DNA of 64,000 nt from Escarpia spicata. Lineage: Eukaryota > Annelida > Polychaeta > Sabellida > Siboglinidae. Where the stretch lies: NCBI GenBank assembly GCA_963995525.1, contig OZ023214.1:11470428-11534427 (forward strand). The letters are read 5' to 3'. This document shows positions 55,001-57,204 of the stretch, one piece after another (position 1 is the first letter of the stretch; every line of letters starts with the position of its first letter). The position numbers and the translations under genes were made by a program. The notes below the pieces were generated by a model. It was given only the letters and a program-made list of their open reading frames with translations, was not told where the DNA came from and made no database searches.

Positions 55001-56483
55001 CAGCTAAGTACACATCACTACAGTACAGCTAAGTACACATCACTACTGTACAGCACAGTGCAACAATACATCACTACAGTACAGCTAAGTACACATCACT
55101 ACAGTACAGCTGAGTGCACAACACACCAATCCAGTACAGCTGAGTGCACAACATCACTCCAGTACAGTTGAGTGCACAACACATCACTACAGTTGAGTGC
55201 ACAACACATCACTACAGTACAGCTAAGTGCACAACACATCACTACAGTACAGCTAAGTGCACAACACATCACTACAGTTCAGCTAAGTGCACAACACATC
55301 ACTGCAGTACAGCTGAGGGCACAACACATCATTACAGTACAGCTACGTGTACAACACACTACAGTACAGCTGAATGCACAACACATCACTACAGTACAGC
55401 TGAGTGCACAATACATCACAACAGTACTGCTCAGTGCACAACACATCACTACAGTACAGCTGAGTGCACAATACTTCACTACAGTACAGCTGAGTGCACA
55501 ACACATCACTAAAGTACAGCTGAGTGCACAACACACCAATCCAGTACAGCCGAGTGCACAACATCACTCCAGTACAGTTGAGTGCACAACACATCACTAC
55601 AGCTGAGTGCACAACACATCACTACAGTACAGCTCGATGGAACAATACAGCATGTGATTACAGTATAACTGAGTGCATAACACAGCACAGCACTACAGTA
55701 TAAACATATACATACACTAGCAGCACATGAGAGCTGTACATGTTCAACAATAAAACTAAGTTAAACAATACAGTGTGACCACAGTACAGTTCAGTGTAAT
55801 AACATGTCTGCAAGAATGCATGGTAGTGTAGAGTTCACATGACTGTTTTACAGGACTGAAATCTGTGTTCAAGTCTCAGACCATCGAATGTTACAACAAA
55901 TTAGCTGTGAACATTTTTATTCAATTGAAACTTTATAAACTGCACGGAGTTGTAAATGAACGAGAAGGTGACATAGTAATACACAAAATTGGACAAAGCC
56001 ACAGCTGTGTCCAAACAATTACTTGTGTTACTATGCCACCTTGCTTTATAATTAATGTGGAATTCAAATCGCAAAGGTACCATTAGATATTTATTTCACA
56101 CTCCTAGTGCTATGGATACAGCACATTATTCTGGTTACACAATCAGTCCCACAGGTCTTGACCTTTCATTTCCGTCAGCTACAAAACACACTTTGTCAAT
56201 TCTATCCACTCAACATAAAACATTCCAACCGACATCACAATAGTATAAATGTGTTTTGTTTGCAACACCATGAACACAGTTTATATTTAAAATGTATGTT
56301 CCCTAATAAACTGTGTCAAACTTACCTCATAAATGGCGAAGCAAATGAAGGTAATAAACATGATAACCTTGTGAACATGCACCTGTACAAATCTCCACAC
56401 TGTTGCACTGTGTTTTTGCTTTAAAGCGCTGAATTTAGTTGCCATGGTGGCAATAGGGCTCAATAATGAAAACAAAGAAAAAC
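12799..56483 (-). CDS. PIEZO: PIEZO mechanosensitive cation channel, C-terminal two thirds
   Basis: PIEZO proteins are trimeric plasma-membrane channels opened by membrane tension. Thirty-two minus-strand exons (two tentative) encode about 1,500 residues that follow human PIEZO1 from roughly its residue 780 to the end: blade membrane segments, YKFGLE and WVIQLF motifs, an [12 protein letters not shown] acidic segment, the [11 protein letters not shown] repeat unit, the beam, and the anchor with the diagnostic PF-x2-E-x6-W motif ([12 protein letters not shown]). The outer helix, extracellular cap, inner helix and the C-terminal domain ending [16 protein letters not shown] complete it. Phases match at 29 of 31 junctions; mismatches between 27260 and 29219 and between 36711 and 38547 imply missed exons. 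The N-terminal third lies past the right edge. Single- or multi-copy status is unknown. Confidence 0.97.
13052..18750 (-). repeat. 41-bp minisatellite, ~139 copies, seeded on the last-exon acceptor
   Basis: The array fills almost the whole last PIEZO intron. On the minus strand the unit reads CTGTTRCAG-TGTTGTGGGCC-TGTATGTTTCACTGGTGTTGT. The real acceptor and exon start read CTGTTGCAG-TGTTGTCGGCC-TGTACGTGTCGCTGGTGTTCA. Each unit is thus a copy of the intron/exon junction. Variants with GCGACAACACAAGC recur in regular alternation around 14770-15290, 17510-18060 and 18400-18600. Blocks of many units reappear (for example about 14592-14790 and 17318-17527). A 41-bp unit lacking stops keeps all three minus frames open; the 1,900-2,000-codon frames are artefacts. 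Confidence 0.95.
18891..19116 (-). CDS. PIEZO: PIEZO exon 2 from the 3' end: end of cap and start of inner helix
   Basis: It encodes [23 protein letters not shown] and ends [12 protein letters not shown], aligned to the end of the vertebrate cap and the SLGFLAGYGI segment. The donor GTCAGT leaves GG, completed by T of the last exon. The acceptor (CAAG at about 19117-19120) is chosen by phase; its pyrimidine tract is poor, so the 5' limit is less sure. Confidence 0.85.
19443..19519 (-). CDS. PIEZO: PIEZO exon 3 from the 3' end: cap
   Basis: A 77-bp exon after TGCTTGCAG encodes [20 protein letters not shown], matching the cap segment VIPNLFPKYI of vertebrate PIEZO1. Donor GTAAAC leaves one base. 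The phases fit both neighbours. Confidence 0.88.
19592..20232. repeat. ~34-bp minisatellite in a PIEZO intron
   Basis: About nine to ten units of the form GACATGACTAGTGGCACTTG-GGATGGGGGACAAT, with variable G-runs. The array is interrupted at 19634-19898 by a small transposon-like insertion. No relation to a neighbouring splice site was seen. Confidence 0.85.
19634..19898. mobile_element. 265-bp TIR element inside the minisatellite
   Basis: The insertion has terminal inverted repeats TATACCTGCCAA / TTGGCAGGTATA and is flanked by TGACTA on both sides (19628-19633 and 19899-19904), a sequence occurring once in the undisturbed repeat unit. It carries several CTCCCGGAA-like motifs and no coding capacity. 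A second, eroded relative is at about 21390-21626. It is a MITE-like element; the superfamily is not clear. Confidence 0.7.
20401..20538 (-). CDS. PIEZO: PIEZO exon 4 from the 3' end: cap
   Basis: A 138-bp exon after CGTTGCAG encodes [20 protein letters not shown] and [10 protein letters not shown], matching the cap segment with ANEKHMLAL and ARRQLASLLEG in human PIEZO1. It contains possible N-glycosylation sites (NLT, NST, NSS), reasonable for an extracellular domain. Donor GTAAAT leaves AT. Confidence 0.88.
20680..21042 (-). repeat. GGTGACA-rich minisatellite carrying copies of the exon 5 donor
   Basis: A short, irregular array of GGTGACACTGACCTGGTGAC units on the plus strand. On the minus strand this reads CACCAGGTCAGTGTCACC. 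The real exon 5 boundary is CCACCAG|GTCAGTGTCACC at 21043, so at least four further CCAG-GTCAGT copies (near 20788, 20826, 20925 and 20967) lie downstream of the true donor. Confidence 0.8.
21043..21221 (-). CDS. PIEZO: PIEZO exon 5 from the 3' end: cap
   Basis: A 179-bp exon after GTTTCAG encodes [27 protein letters not shown] and [17 protein letters not shown]. It aligns with QYSPEDIVTAQIEGSSGALW and the ITLRFTW strand of human PIEZO1. Donor GTCAGT leaves AG, completed to Ser by exon 4. Confidence 0.92.
21390..21626. mobile_element. Second, eroded copy of the 265-bp TIR element
   Basis: It shares with 19634-19898 the blocks AACAGCACC, GCTGATRAATCTCC and the end AAAAAAGTTTGGCAGGTATA. The left end has lost its inverted repeat, so that boundary is approximate. 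Confidence 0.6.
21770..21824. repeat. CT-rich simple sequence
   Basis: A pyrimidine run, mainly CTCTCTCCC, in the intron between PIEZO exons 6 and 5. On the transcribed (minus) strand it is purine-rich, so it is not a polypyrimidine tract. Confidence 0.8.
21980..22072 (-). CDS. PIEZO: PIEZO exon 6 from the 3' end: cap
   Basis: Thirty-one codons encode [20 protein letters not shown], matching the human PLFTMSAQQPSIIPFTAQAY segment. Acceptor TTTCCACAG, donor GTTTGT, phase 0 on both sides. Confidence 0.9.
22434..22619 (-). CDS. PIEZO: PIEZO exon 7 from the 3' end: outer helix
   Basis: Sixty-two codons contain [20 protein letters not shown], equivalent to the human KYGMGG outer helix ending IIWFPLLFMS, then enter the cap with LSIQLDTYK. 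The lysine run KKKK that precedes this helix in vertebrates is here only TKRSPI. Acceptor GTGACAG, donor GTAATG, phase 0. Confidence 0.95.
22955..22990. repeat. GT microsatellite
   Basis: An interrupted run of GT dinucleotides followed by an AT-rich stretch, in a PIEZO intron. Confidence 0.85.
23265..23412 (-). CDS. PIEZO: PIEZO exon 8 from the 3' end: anchor with PFxxE motif
   Basis: After acceptor GTGCTCAG the exon reads [20 protein letters not shown], holding the PIEZO-specific PF-x2-E-x6-W motif, then [17 protein letters not shown]. The start is set by phase: exon 9 leaves AT, and only this acceptor supplies one base before the frame. Donor GTTAGT, phase 0. Confidence 0.96.
23448..23885 (-). 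repeat. ~33-bp minisatellite next to PIEZO exon 8, interrupted
   Basis: Seven to eight units of GTTGGTGGTCAGCAGGACCT-NNANCTTNGTAAA on the plus strand. The first copy (23448-23475) lies only 36 bp upstream of exon 8 and is cut off from the rest (23688-23885) by ~210 bp that includes a GACA-rich simple repeat and a dispersed repeat. The unit lies in the intron just before the acceptor rather than across it. Confidence 0.75.
23530..23682 (-). repeat. Dispersed repeat with paired GGGAGACTCCC / CATGGGAG motif
   Basis: It contains GGGAGACTCCCACTATGGCT and TCACTCTCATGGGAGCCACC. A related copy with GGAGACTCCCATG and CACTAACATGGGAGCGTCC lies at about 59800-59960, downstream of a decayed minus-strand LINE. 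It is therefore probably the 3' tail of that LINE family. Confidence 0.5.
24128..24286 (-). CDS. PIEZO: PIEZO exon 9 from the 3' end: anchor region
   Basis: It encodes [20 protein letters not shown], then [12 protein letters not shown] and NLFFFK, nearly the same as human PIEZO1 in this segment. Acceptor GATTGTAG, donor GTAAGT leaving AT. Phases fit exons 10 and 8. Confidence 0.97.
24400..24545. repeat. Short GGTGACA-type repeat
   Basis: Irregular units of TGGTGACAGTAACATGATTG, similar in sequence to the array at 20680-21042 but shorter and more decayed. Confidence 0.6.
24870..25036 (-). CDS. PIEZO: PIEZO exon 10 from the 3' end: last blade/peripheral helices
   Basis: It encodes [32 protein letters not shown] and [13 protein letters not shown], matching human VPEAFLVMLL and LWMFFILPAVTER. 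Acceptor GTGGACAG, donor GTCAGT leaving AG. Phase 0 at the start. Confidence 0.97.
25080..26640. other. PIEZO intron, no exon recognised
   Basis: This is the long intron between exons 11 and 10. A weakly protein-like, charged plus-strand stretch at about 25880-26070 (with [12 protein letters not shown] and [19 protein letters not shown]) has an internal stop and could be a transposon relic; I do not recognise it. Confidence 0.35.
26647..26697 (-). CDS. PIEZO: PIEZO exon 11 from the 3' end (51 bp)
   Basis: A 17-codon exon encodes [17 protein letters not shown] between TGTTTCAG and GTGAGT. It corresponds to the short loop TDITSSLSDDQ before VPEAFL in human PIEZO1. Phase 0 on both sides. Confidence 0.85.
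26735..26825. repeat. Two-copy 38-bp tandem repeat
   Basis: Two units of GGGTGGTGTCTAYGGGCAAG-TGTGACAAAGCATG in a PIEZO intron. Confidence 0.75.
27106..27259 (-). CDS. PIEZO: PIEZO exon 12 from the 3' end
   Basis: It encodes [10 protein letters not shown], then [20 protein letters not shown], matching human PLRRFFHDIL and TDVYALMFLADVVDFIIIIF. Donor GTAAGT, phase 0. The acceptor (ATACAG at 27260) needs two bases from the exon before, which exon 13 does not supply, so an exon between them is missing. An alternative acceptor at 27243 is possible. Confidence 0.88.
27713..27925. repeat. ~65-bp tandem repeat, about four copies, with one displaced copy
   Basis: Units carry CTTTGAACTGTCACAAGTTG-GCCAGACAAACAT and GAGAAGTCTGACC. 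A further copy at about 28350-28416 is separated by ~420 bp of unrelated DNA, as if the array had been split by an insertion. Confidence 0.75.
28172..28217. repeat. 12-bp tandem repeat GAAGACCACCCA
   Basis: Four near-perfect copies. It lies in the stretch where a PIEZO exon is missing, but no splice sites were found that would make it coding. Confidence 0.9.
28874..29071. repeat. ~66-bp tandem repeat, three copies
   Basis: Three units of CTGATTGGTAGAAGGCTCAT and ACAGACAACACGTACAAGTT, with a few differences, just downstream of PIEZO exon 13 in the transcription direction. Confidence 0.85.
29220..29303 (-). CDS. PIEZO: PIEZO exon 13 from the 3' end
   Basis: Twenty-eight codons encode [20 protein letters not shown], matching the human CYGLWDHEED position after the FFHRS helix, then an acidic stretch. 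Acceptor ATTACAG, donor GTATGT, phase 0. It joins in phase with exon 14 only if exon 14 ends at a GC donor. Confidence 0.85.
29312..29412. repeat. AT/CATA microsatellite
   Basis: Imperfect TA, TACA and CACATA runs directly upstream of PIEZO exon 13. Confidence 0.9.
29940..30440 (-). pseudogene. Decayed LINE fragment, same family as 3693-4424
   Basis: Minus-strand translation gives [32 protein letters not shown] and CENNWVRRI, the same ORF2 segment as the 3.7-4.4 kb fragment but with more breaks. It sits in the intron between PIEZO exons 14 and 13, in the same orientation as the gene. Confidence 0.7.
30531..30710 (-). CDS. PIEZO: PIEZO exon 14 from the 3' end, GC donor
   Basis: Sixty codons encode [27 protein letters not shown] and [14 protein letters not shown], matching human AVVVKYLFQFGFFPWN and LMALFFHRSQLL. 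The 3' boundary is AAG|GCAAGT, the classic GC-AG donor form. The nearby GT at GTACCA would leave the wrong phase for exon 13. Acceptor GATTGTAG. Confidence 0.94.
30826..32185 (-). repeat. 33-bp minisatellite, ~41 copies, next to the exon 15 donor
   Basis: The plus-strand unit is CTGCTGCTGGCTGTGTTCTA-CCACTGCCCTACA. On the minus strand the intron begins GTAGGGCAGGGTTAGTAGAA-CACAGTCAGCAGCAG, and each unit repeats TGTAGGGCAGTGGTAGAACA-CAGCCAGCAGCAG. The array is thus made of the first ~33 bp of the intron, including a near-copy of the donor. Because 33 is divisible by three, frames up to 454 codons stay open on both strands; they are not genes. Confidence 0.93.
32191..32413 (-). CDS. PIEZO: PIEZO exon 15 from the 3' end
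   Basis: Encodes [20 protein letters not shown] and [12 protein letters not shown], ending ITMIVYTE. It matches human LLCYFIIILNHMVTAS and [12 protein letters not shown]. Acceptor TGTTACAG, donor GTAGGG in phase 0. One base at the start completes an Arg codon. Confidence 0.96.
33200..34560 (+). pseudogene. 5'-truncated LINE (CR1/L2-like) with 3' tail
   Basis: The sequence opens with [17 protein letters not shown] and YADDL (reverse transcriptase motifs), shifts frame near 33360, then runs open at 33395-33973 with [30 protein letters not shown] and [15 protein letters not shown]. It ends with [15 protein letters not shown] and a frameshifted C-terminus. A long AT-rich 3' region ends AATAAAATATATTATTATTA, a simple-repeat tail typical of these LINEs. 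It lies antisense in a PIEZO intron. Confidence 0.85.
34561..35489. other. AT-rich PIEZO intron, nothing recognised
   Basis: No exon, element end or tandem structure was identified here. Confidence 0.4.
35490..35528 (-). CDS. PIEZO: Tentative PIEZO exon 16 from the 3' end (39 bp)
   Basis: Between ACTTTTCAG and GTTTGT, a 39-bp exon would encode [12 protein letters not shown] with split codons fitting both exon 15 (AG|A, Arg) and exon 17 (GG|C, Gly). Human PIEZO1 is poorly conserved and disordered here, so support comes from splice sites and phase only. Confidence 0.4.
36215..36270 (-). CDS. PIEZO: Tentative PIEZO exon 17 from the 3' end (56 bp)
   Basis: Between TTTCTCGTAG and GTGAGT a 56-bp exon would encode [18 protein letters not shown]. 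It starts in phase 0, fitting exon 18, and leaves GG, fitting exon 16. There is no sequence similarity to rely on; chance cannot be excluded. Confidence 0.4.
36559..36710 (-). CDS. PIEZO: PIEZO exon 18 from the 3' end
   Basis: Encodes [20 protein letters not shown], then [16 protein letters not shown]. This fits human STAQFLWMLGQALVDELTRW and SDVLRAERYLL in position and pattern. The acceptor TTGTACAG needs one base from an upstream exon that I could not find. Donor GTGAAA, phase 0. Confidence 0.78.
36711..37300 (-). repeat. 72/90-bp minisatellite seeded on the exon 18 acceptor
   Basis: Four ~90-bp units nearest the exon are followed by about four 72-bp units that lack an 18-bp piece. On the minus strand the units repeat the exon start (GGTCTCACCTACATGTTCTG and TGGAGCTCTGG against GGTCCCATCTACGTGTTCTC and TGGGAGCTCTGG). 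The 90-bp form also repeats the acceptor (GTTGTACAG-GCACTGCCTGG). Unit lengths are multiples of three, so long open frames result. Confidence 0.88.
38180..38335 (+). repeat. LINE/SINE-like 3' tail
   Basis: AT-rich sequence ending GTGAAGCACTGCAAACAATT, TTGGATCTGGCACCATACTG and AATAAAATATATC. It resembles the tail of the LINE at 33200-34560 (GTGCGCCATAAT..TGGAAGTGGTGCTATACCAA then AATAAAATATAT). The DNA from about 37650 upstream of it may be part of the same relic, but no coding match was found. Confidence 0.55.
38548..38613 (-). CDS. PIEZO: PIEZO exon 19 from the 3' end (66 bp)
   Basis: Twenty-two codons encode [20 protein letters not shown], at the position of human FQLAYQAWVTNAQAVLRRR. Acceptor CTTTTTTGCAG, donor GTACAT, phase 0 on both sides. 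Confidence 0.8.
39253..39362 (-). CDS. PIEZO: PIEZO exon 20 from the 3' end: acidic [12 protein letters not shown] segment
   Basis: Encodes [20 protein letters not shown], matching human IHSGDYFLFESDSEEEEE. Acceptor TTGTGTGCAG, donor GTCTCT (weak), phase 0 at the end. The first two bases complete a Val codon begun in exon 21. Confidence 0.92.
39363..41635 (-). repeat. 50-bp minisatellite, ~45 copies, seeded on the exon 20 acceptor
   Basis: The minus-strand unit is CAGTGACTGTTGTGTGCAG-TGATCCGGTCTGGTGACTAC-TACATGTTTGA. It repeats the acceptor TGTTGTGTGCAG and the first ~30 bases of exon 20 (TGATCCGGTCTGGTGACTAC-TACATGTTTGA) exactly. Copies differ by few substitutions (GGAT/GGTT/AGAT, CACT/CCCT), so the array is recent or well homogenised. 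Confidence 0.95.
41636..42287. other. Unique part of a PIEZO intron
   Basis: No exon was found. It includes a CA-rich stretch at about 41825-41870. Confidence 0.4.
42288..42451 (-). CDS. PIEZO: PIEZO exon 21 from the 3' end, likely GC donor
   Basis: Encodes [20 protein letters not shown] and [14 protein letters not shown], matching human RRIEEKSLAQLKRQMERIRA and KQEKHRQ. The acceptor is CATTTTACAG. The next exon needs one base, which is met by ending at AAAG|GCAGGA (a GC donor) after SSDHYK. The in-frame GT at GTATCC would give the wrong phase. Confidence 0.88.
42452..43078 (-). repeat. Degenerate ~20-bp minisatellite seeded on the exon 21 acceptor
   Basis: The minus-strand unit is about GGTTTACAACATGTTACAGT. 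The real acceptor reads GGCTTACAACATTTTACAG followed by A. Roughly thirty diverged units fill the acceptor half of this intron and meet the 69-bp array near 43080. Confidence 0.82.
43080..44407 (-). repeat. 69-bp minisatellite, ~19 copies, seeded on the exon 22 donor
   Basis: Each minus-strand unit reads ACTTACTACTTCCAACACGT-TGTACTTGACCTGTACGTGC-AGGACCTGCTGTCTCACAG|GTGAYGTAAC. This is the last ~55 bases of exon 22 ([19 protein letters not shown]) plus the first intron bases, repeated nearly without change. Units are alternately GTGACTTAAC and GTGATGTAAC at the donor. The 509- and 401-codon open frames are artefacts of the 69-bp period. Confidence 0.96.
44408..44573 (-). CDS. PIEZO: PIEZO exon 22 from the 3' end
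   Basis: Encodes [20 protein letters not shown] and [19 protein letters not shown], matching human IIWDSVCFFFLLLQRRVFLS and HYYLHVRADLQATALL. Acceptor GTTTTAG. Donor GTGATG leaves AG, completed by exon 21. Readthrough into the intron would meet a TGA at once (AGG TGA). Confidence 0.95.
44962..45052 (-). CDS. PIEZO: PIEZO exon 23 from the 3' end
   Basis: Encodes [20 protein letters not shown] and [10 protein letters not shown], matching human ACVFVEQMQTGFCWVIQLFS. Acceptor CTTATCAG, donor GTACGT leaving G; phases fit. Confidence 0.92.
45427..46575. mobile_element. ~1.15-kb TTAA-flanked TIR element (piggyBac-like, non-autonomous)
   Basis: The left end reads TTAAGGTAGCTGCACCGG (from 45427). 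The right end is its near-perfect inverse, CCGATGCAGCCACCTTAA (to 46575), with two mismatches in 18. Both ends begin at TTAA, the target-site duplication of piggyBac-type transposons. The interior is AT-rich with no transposase. It lies in the intron between PIEZO exons 24 and 23. Confidence 0.75.
46576..47233. other. PIEZO intron, nothing recognised
   Basis: No exon or repeat could be identified in this stretch. Confidence 0.35.
47234..47291 (-). CDS. PIEZO: PIEZO exon 24 from the 3' end (58 bp)
   Basis: Encodes [19 protein letters not shown], at the position of human LWDCLILYNVTVIISKNML. Acceptor TTATTGCAG, donor GTAAGC. Its first base completes Leu from exon 25; it ends in phase 0. Confidence 0.87.
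47312..47385 (+). repeat. Short SINE/LINE-tail-like relic
   Basis: GGTAAGTCCTTATATAGCGC, CCAGTCC..GGACTGCTCAAA and GTGCTTTACACTTTACTCCC resemble the conserved tail of many animal SINEs/LINEs (compare GCGCTTTACAA near 2660). Confidence 0.45.
47820..48005 (-). CDS. PIEZO: PIEZO exon 25 from the 3' end
   Basis: Encodes [20 protein letters not shown] and [20 protein letters not shown], matching human YLDMLKVAVFRYLFW and VFVTGATRISIFGLGYLLAC. Acceptor TGTTCATAG, donor GTGAGT leaving CT. Confidence 0.95.
48006..48990 (-). repeat. 69-bp minisatellite seeded on the exon 25 acceptor, decaying outward
   Basis: Six well-kept units (to about 48500) are followed by several diverged ones. On the minus strand each unit carries GTTCGCAGTACGATGCTGGA-ATAGATCCAGC. 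The true acceptor and exon start are GTTCATAGTACGATGCTGGA-CTACATCCAGC. The copies nearest the exon are the most alike, and divergence grows with distance. Confidence 0.88.
49181..49349 (-). CDS. PIEZO: PIEZO exon 26 from the 3' end
   Basis: Encodes [20 protein letters not shown] and ends [14 protein letters not shown], matching human DFLLLLCASQQWQVFSAE and NPVPNFIHCRS. Acceptor CGGTTGCAG, donor GTAAGT leaving TC. Phases fit both neighbours. Confidence 0.9.
49378..49460. repeat. Two-copy ~43-bp tandem duplication
   Basis: CTGTAGYGACTCACTGCAAT and CGTTAAATTGCAGCTGAA occur twice in direct succession. Each copy also contains a short inverted repeat (CTGCAATCGTTAAATTGCAG). Confidence 0.8.
50032..50505 (-). 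pseudogene. hAT-like transposon C-terminal fragment
   Basis: A 157-codon minus-strand frame includes [40 protein letters not shown] and a basic tail ([20 protein letters not shown]). The FHGP..SF...IMN..T....V.TY/F..IQT pattern is, as far as I recall, that of the C-terminal dimerisation region of a family of hAT-type transposases in marine invertebrates and fish. No catalytic core is present in the window, so it is a relic within a PIEZO intron. It could instead be a domesticated gene fragment. Confidence 0.5.
50907..50981 (-). CDS. PIEZO: PIEZO exon 27 from the 3' end (75 bp)
   Basis: Encodes [20 protein letters not shown] then NYLI, matching human NSALIKWLYLPDFFRAPNST then NLIS. Acceptor CTTTGCAG, donor GTAATG. 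It opens with two bases and leaves one; both fit. Confidence 0.9.
51205..51560 (-). pseudogene. RTE-like LINE fragment, end of ORF2
   Basis: Minus-strand translation gives [44 protein letters not shown] and [20 protein letters not shown], ending FAQPWD. This is the C-terminal zinc-knuckle-less tail of RTE/BovB-like LINE polyproteins. Stops break it. It lies in a PIEZO intron. Confidence 0.75.
51627..51828 (-). CDS. PIEZO: PIEZO exon 28 from the 3' end
   Basis: Encodes [38 protein letters not shown] and [10 protein letters not shown], matching human ICFLMAVNVIGQRMNFLV, LWPNYCLFLALFLLYQYL and LGMPPALC. Acceptor CTTTCAG, donor GTAAGG leaving G. Confidence 0.95.
52157..52369 (-). CDS. PIEZO: PIEZO exon 29 from the 3' end: YKFGLE motif
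   Basis: Encodes [20 protein letters not shown] and ends [13 protein letters not shown], matching human LLLLVFEAIVYRRQEHY and YFINFFFYKFGLE. Acceptor GTTTTGTAG, donor GTGAGT, phase 0. Confidence 0.96.
52909..53004 (-). CDS. PIEZO: PIEZO exon 30 from the 3' end
   Basis: Thirty-two codons encode [20 protein letters not shown] and [12 protein letters not shown], at the position of human PANWFGVRKG..NLGYIQN. Acceptor TCTCTTCAG, donor GTAGGT, phase 0 on both sides. Confidence 0.82.
53165..53270 (+). repeat. Two outlying copies of the 47-bp repeat of 57205-59461
   Basis: ATCACCATTACACCCACCCA and GGAGCAAMAAGCCAAGGGCA-GCAGTTA occur twice, identical to variants of the long array 4 kb to the right, on the same strand and in a different intron. 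Confidence 0.9.
54050..54238 (-). CDS. PIEZO: PIEZO exon 31 from the 3' end
   Basis: Encodes [20 protein letters not shown] and [20 protein letters not shown], matching human VSVMNLLLVVLWAFALPYP and VIIVCKMLYQLKVVNP. Acceptor TGTGTTGCAG, donor GTATGT, phase 0. Confidence 0.94.
54255..55635. repeat. ~30-bp minisatellite next to the exon 31 acceptor
   Basis: Units of ACAGCTGAGTGCACAACACA-TCACTACAGT with many substitutions, some units shortened (ACAGCTAAGTACACATCACT). About 45 copies start some 15 bp upstream of PIEZO exon 31. Larger blocks are duplicated: about 54330-54500 and 54600-54770 are close copies, as are 54780-54960 and 55190-55360. Confidence 0.9.
55640..56325. other. Unique part of the PIEZO intron between exons 32 and 31
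   Basis: No exon, element or tandem repeat was recognised. Confidence 0.4.
56326..56483 (-). CDS. PIEZO: PIEZO exon 32 from the 3' end, most N-terminal found
   Basis: Encodes [20 protein letters not shown], ending FICFAIYE, matching human LRRLLELHVFKLVALYTVWV and ALKE. Acceptor TTGCTTGCAG, donor GTAAGT, phase 0. It needs one base from the preceding exon, which is not in the recognised sequence. The ATG inside this exon is internal, not the protein start. Confidence 0.92.
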
Positions 56484-57204
56484 CTGCAAGCAAGACAAAC
56501 CTCACGGAATTGCATCTTCACATATATCTCATTCACATGAAGAGGCACTGATGATATACTACACTGAGCAGTAGCACTACATGTCAATACAGTAACAAGG
56601 TTGTTATACTAACAAGATTGCCACTGAGAGCAGAAACTAACTTACAGATGGCAAGTGGACAAGGAAATCTTTGGATTTAACAGGAGTCCAAACATGAGTT
56701 TCCGAGATATTTGTCAATTTTATTTTAAAACATATTCACACAGTTCTTCTATATTTCCTAATTGAGAATATCTCAGTAAAACCTGCCTTTCCGAGATATT
56801 TATTGATTTTGTTTTAAAACATATTCACACAGTTAAACTGTTCCATCCATTTATAGTCTTCTTTGAAAATGAAAACGTCCTGATATATAATCTTTCTGTT
56901 ATCGTTCTTAAGTGAGAAGAAAATATTTCTATCAATATTTTCTCAGCCATCTATTATATTAAGAATCCTCTTGTTTCTAGGACTATATTAATTTAGGTGA
57001 TTTTTTAATATAACTATTTTATCAGTTTTATTTGATCTCCTCTGTGTTCTTTCCTCAGTTTTCCTATGAACCATAGAAGTTATCCACAACTTGGTAACAG
57101 TCAACATTTTATGTGAACAATCTCCATGATTCGATCATTCCACCTACACTTTTATCATCTTCCAACTATAAAAACTGATAATTGTCTATCTTAGATTAAC
57201 TTGT
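56484..57204. other. PIEZO intron, AT-rich
   Basis: It contains a ~60-bp direct repeat (TTTCCGAGATATTTRTYRAT with TTTTAAAACATATTCACACA, at about 56699 and 56791). No exon was recognised. Confidence 0.45.

Noticed and set aside
54145..55612. Thr/His/Ser- or Cys-rich frames up to 144 codons
   Set aside because: Translations of the 30-bp tandem repeat.
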